A stretch of DNA of 5,773 nt, from positions 1-5,773 of the forward strand of contig JAGWGO010000107.1 of NCBI GenBank assembly GCA_028867395.1, written 5' to 3'. Both the position numbers and the translations under genes were made by a program. This document shows positions 4,875 through 5,773 of this stretch, one piece after another; positions within the stretch are counted from its first letter, which is position 1; the number at the start of each line of letters is the position of its first letter. A model generated the notes under the pieces. It saw only the letters and a list, made by a program, of their open reading frames with translations. It did no database searches and was not told where the DNA came from. The DNA is from Nitrososphaerota archaeon (GTDB lineage Archaea; Thermoproteota; Nitrososphaeria; Nitrososphaerales; Nitrosopumilaceae).

Positions 4875-5617
4875 TTTTCTACCTCCAAAGCCCTCTCAAG
4901 CACTAGATCAACCATCTTGTCGTCTGTTCCAAGATGCTCGGCAAGAAATACATTTTTGATACCTGAGCTTGCAATTGCGGGATTGAGGTCCTCGTAAATG
5001 TCTCTTTTTACATGGGCTCCCTTGTGCAAGAAATATGGCACTACAACTAGGCAGTCTGGATTATTTTTTACACACATCTCCATTCCTTGCTTTATGTTTG
5101 GCTCTTCGATTTCTAAAAAGCAGTAAACGACATTTCTGTAAATTACATCAAGCCCGTCTGCGACATACTTGAGGGCAGACCTTGCATCGGGGTCCTTCGA
5201 GCCGTGACCTATAATCAATAGATCGACCCTGTCTTTTTGCATGACGACATTGTTTTTCTCAAGTGTCTTCTGTATCTTTTCGTCCACCAGGGTGACAAGT
5301 GACTTGTGCATGTTCATGGGCTTTGATATGGCAAGTTTTACCTTTGTCTGTGACTGGAACTTGGACGCAGAATCTACTGCTGCCTTTACCTTTCTTCCAG
5401 GATACAAAAAATATGGAACTATTGTAAGTGAATCAATCTCTTCCAAAAGGCAGGACTTGATTCCCTCCTCGATGTATGGGGGGACCACCTCAAGGAAGCA
5501 ATAGCCTGAGACGTGATAGTTTCCCTTTTGTTTTACCTTGTCACATATGTATTGGAGCTCGTGCCTGACATCGTCCTCATGGCTTCCCCTATCTATTAAC
5601 AACAGTCCTCGCTTCAT
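4871..5617 (-). CDS. cbiX: Sirohydrochlorin cobaltochelatase, two-domain form
   Basis: CbiX inserts Co2+ into sirohydrochlorin, committing it to the cobalt-early cobalamin route. At 248 residues it is two chelatase domains in tandem, about twice the short archaeal CbiXS. The C-terminal half has both metal-binding histidines: H138 in LLIIGHGSKDP (133-143) and H202 in VVPYFLHKGAHVKRD (192-206). The N-terminal half has the same framework but reads LLLIDRGSHED (5-15), with R10 for the first His, and IVPYFLYPGRKVK (66-78), with K76 for the second. Only the C-terminal half should therefore bind metal, an arrangement like CbiK and HemH. The start at 5617 overlaps the cbiG stop (ATGA) and has GAGG at 5629-5626. 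It could act as a ferrochelatase for siroheme, but the flanking genes argue for cobalt. Confidence 0.9.
   Translation of the reverse strand: MKRGLLLIDRGSHEDDVRHELQYICDKVKQKGNYHVSGYCFLEVVPPYIEEGIKSCLLEEIDSLTIVPYFLYPGRKVKAAVDSASKFQSQTKVKLAISKPMNMHKSLVTLVDEKIQKTLEKNNVVMQKDRVDLLIIGHGSKDPDARSALKYVADGLDVIYRNVVYCFLEIEEPNIKQGMEMCVKNNPDCLVVVPYFLHKGAHVKRDIYEDLNPAIASSGIKNVFLAEHLGTDDKMVDLVLERALEVEK
4881..4886 (-). promoter_or_regulatory. Ribosome binding site of cbiC
   Basis: GGAGGT on the minus strand, inside the last codons of cbiX and six bases from the cbiC ATG. It fixes the cbiC start and shows that genes inside this unit use Shine-Dalgarno initiation, unlike the leaderless-looking first genes. Confidence 0.7.
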
Positions 5618-5773
5618 TTTACCATCCTCGCAATCGCAATGGTAAGATTTGGGGGGAATTTCTGCTTTTCAACTACAAGCCTTCCGCCAGAACTCTTGAT
5701 GGCAGAGGCCTCAGATACACTGGGTGTTCCCTCCAATGTCTGGACCACCTCTGAGGGGTTTGGTATTGTAATC
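5614..5773 (-). CDS. cbiG: C-terminal end of cobalt-precorrin-5A hydrolase (partial)
   Basis: The last 52 codons of a leftward gene that enters from the right edge. The peptide carries TPSVSEASAIKSSGGRLVVE followed by KQKFPPNLTIAIARM, which matches the conserved end of CbiG: a 'GVxSVxEAxAL' helix, then 'GGxLxVxKQK...VTVAIA'. CbiG opens the ring-A delta-lactone of cobalt-precorrin-5A, releasing the two-carbon fragment. The stop (TGA, 5616-5614) overlaps the cbiX ATG, placing it upstream of cbiX and cbiC in one leftward unit. Identification rests on this short end plus the neighbours; whether it is fused to another cobalamin enzyme cannot be seen. Confidence 0.85.
   Translation of the reverse strand, partial: ITIPNPSEVVQTLEGTPSVSEASAIKSSGGRLVVEKQKFPPNLTIAIARMVK

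Overview
The window reads as archaeal, most likely an ammonia-oxidising thaumarchaeon (Nitrososphaerota) of the Nitrosopumilus/Nitrosotenuis type. This rests on three things: an archaeal-style anaerobic cobalamin gene set (cbiG, a double-length cbiX, cbiC, cbiA) beside a geranylgeranyl-reductase-family flavoprotein; first genes with no Shine-Dalgarno sequence but a TATA-like box about 26-30 nt before the start codon (leaderless style), while genes inside operons carry GGAGGT- or GAGG-type sites; and small AbrB-type regulators. The genus is inference.

Positions 1-1506 are a compact block of small accessory genes. On the left is the leftward N-terminus of a probable SWIM-type transposase (1-93, partial). 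It diverges from a 57-residue AbrB-like protein (190-363, +). Between them lie two TATA boxes, each bracketed by CCACGT motifs. A leftward two-gene unit follows: an AbrB-like protein (980-1177) joined by an ATGA overlap to a 207-residue coiled-coil protein of unknown function (360-983). A two-helix membrane protein of 61 residues (1225-1410, +) diverges from it across a 47-bp promoter region with one self-complementary TATA box and a 14-bp perfect palindrome. A 49-residue ORF with a perfect Shine-Dalgarno sequence (1357-1506, -) closes the block. A 13-base sequence built on CCACGTGG occurs at both ends of the block.

Positions 1507-1623 are intergenic: a second copy of the CCACGTGG box, a 60-base stretch with a single T on the + strand, and a weak TATA-like box before the next gene.

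Positions 1624-5773 are a cobalamin region arranged as two converging units. Rightward are a cysteine-free geranylgeranyl-reductase-like FAD protein (1624-2853) and cbiA (2868-4247). Leftward are cbiG (3' end only), cbiX (4871-5617) and cbiC (4236-4874), each pair joined by an ATGA stop/start overlap. The two units overlap tail to tail by 12 bp. CbiX inserts cobalt early, CbiG opens the lactone of cobalt-precorrin-5A, CbiC moves a methyl group to give cobyrinate, and CbiA amidates cobyrinate, so these four genes cover early, middle and late steps of the cobalt-early route.

The cobalamin genes are recognisable families. The less described material is the left block (CCACGT boxes, palindrome, unrecorded-looking small proteins), the half-degenerate CbiX, and the unexplained reductase paired with cbiA.
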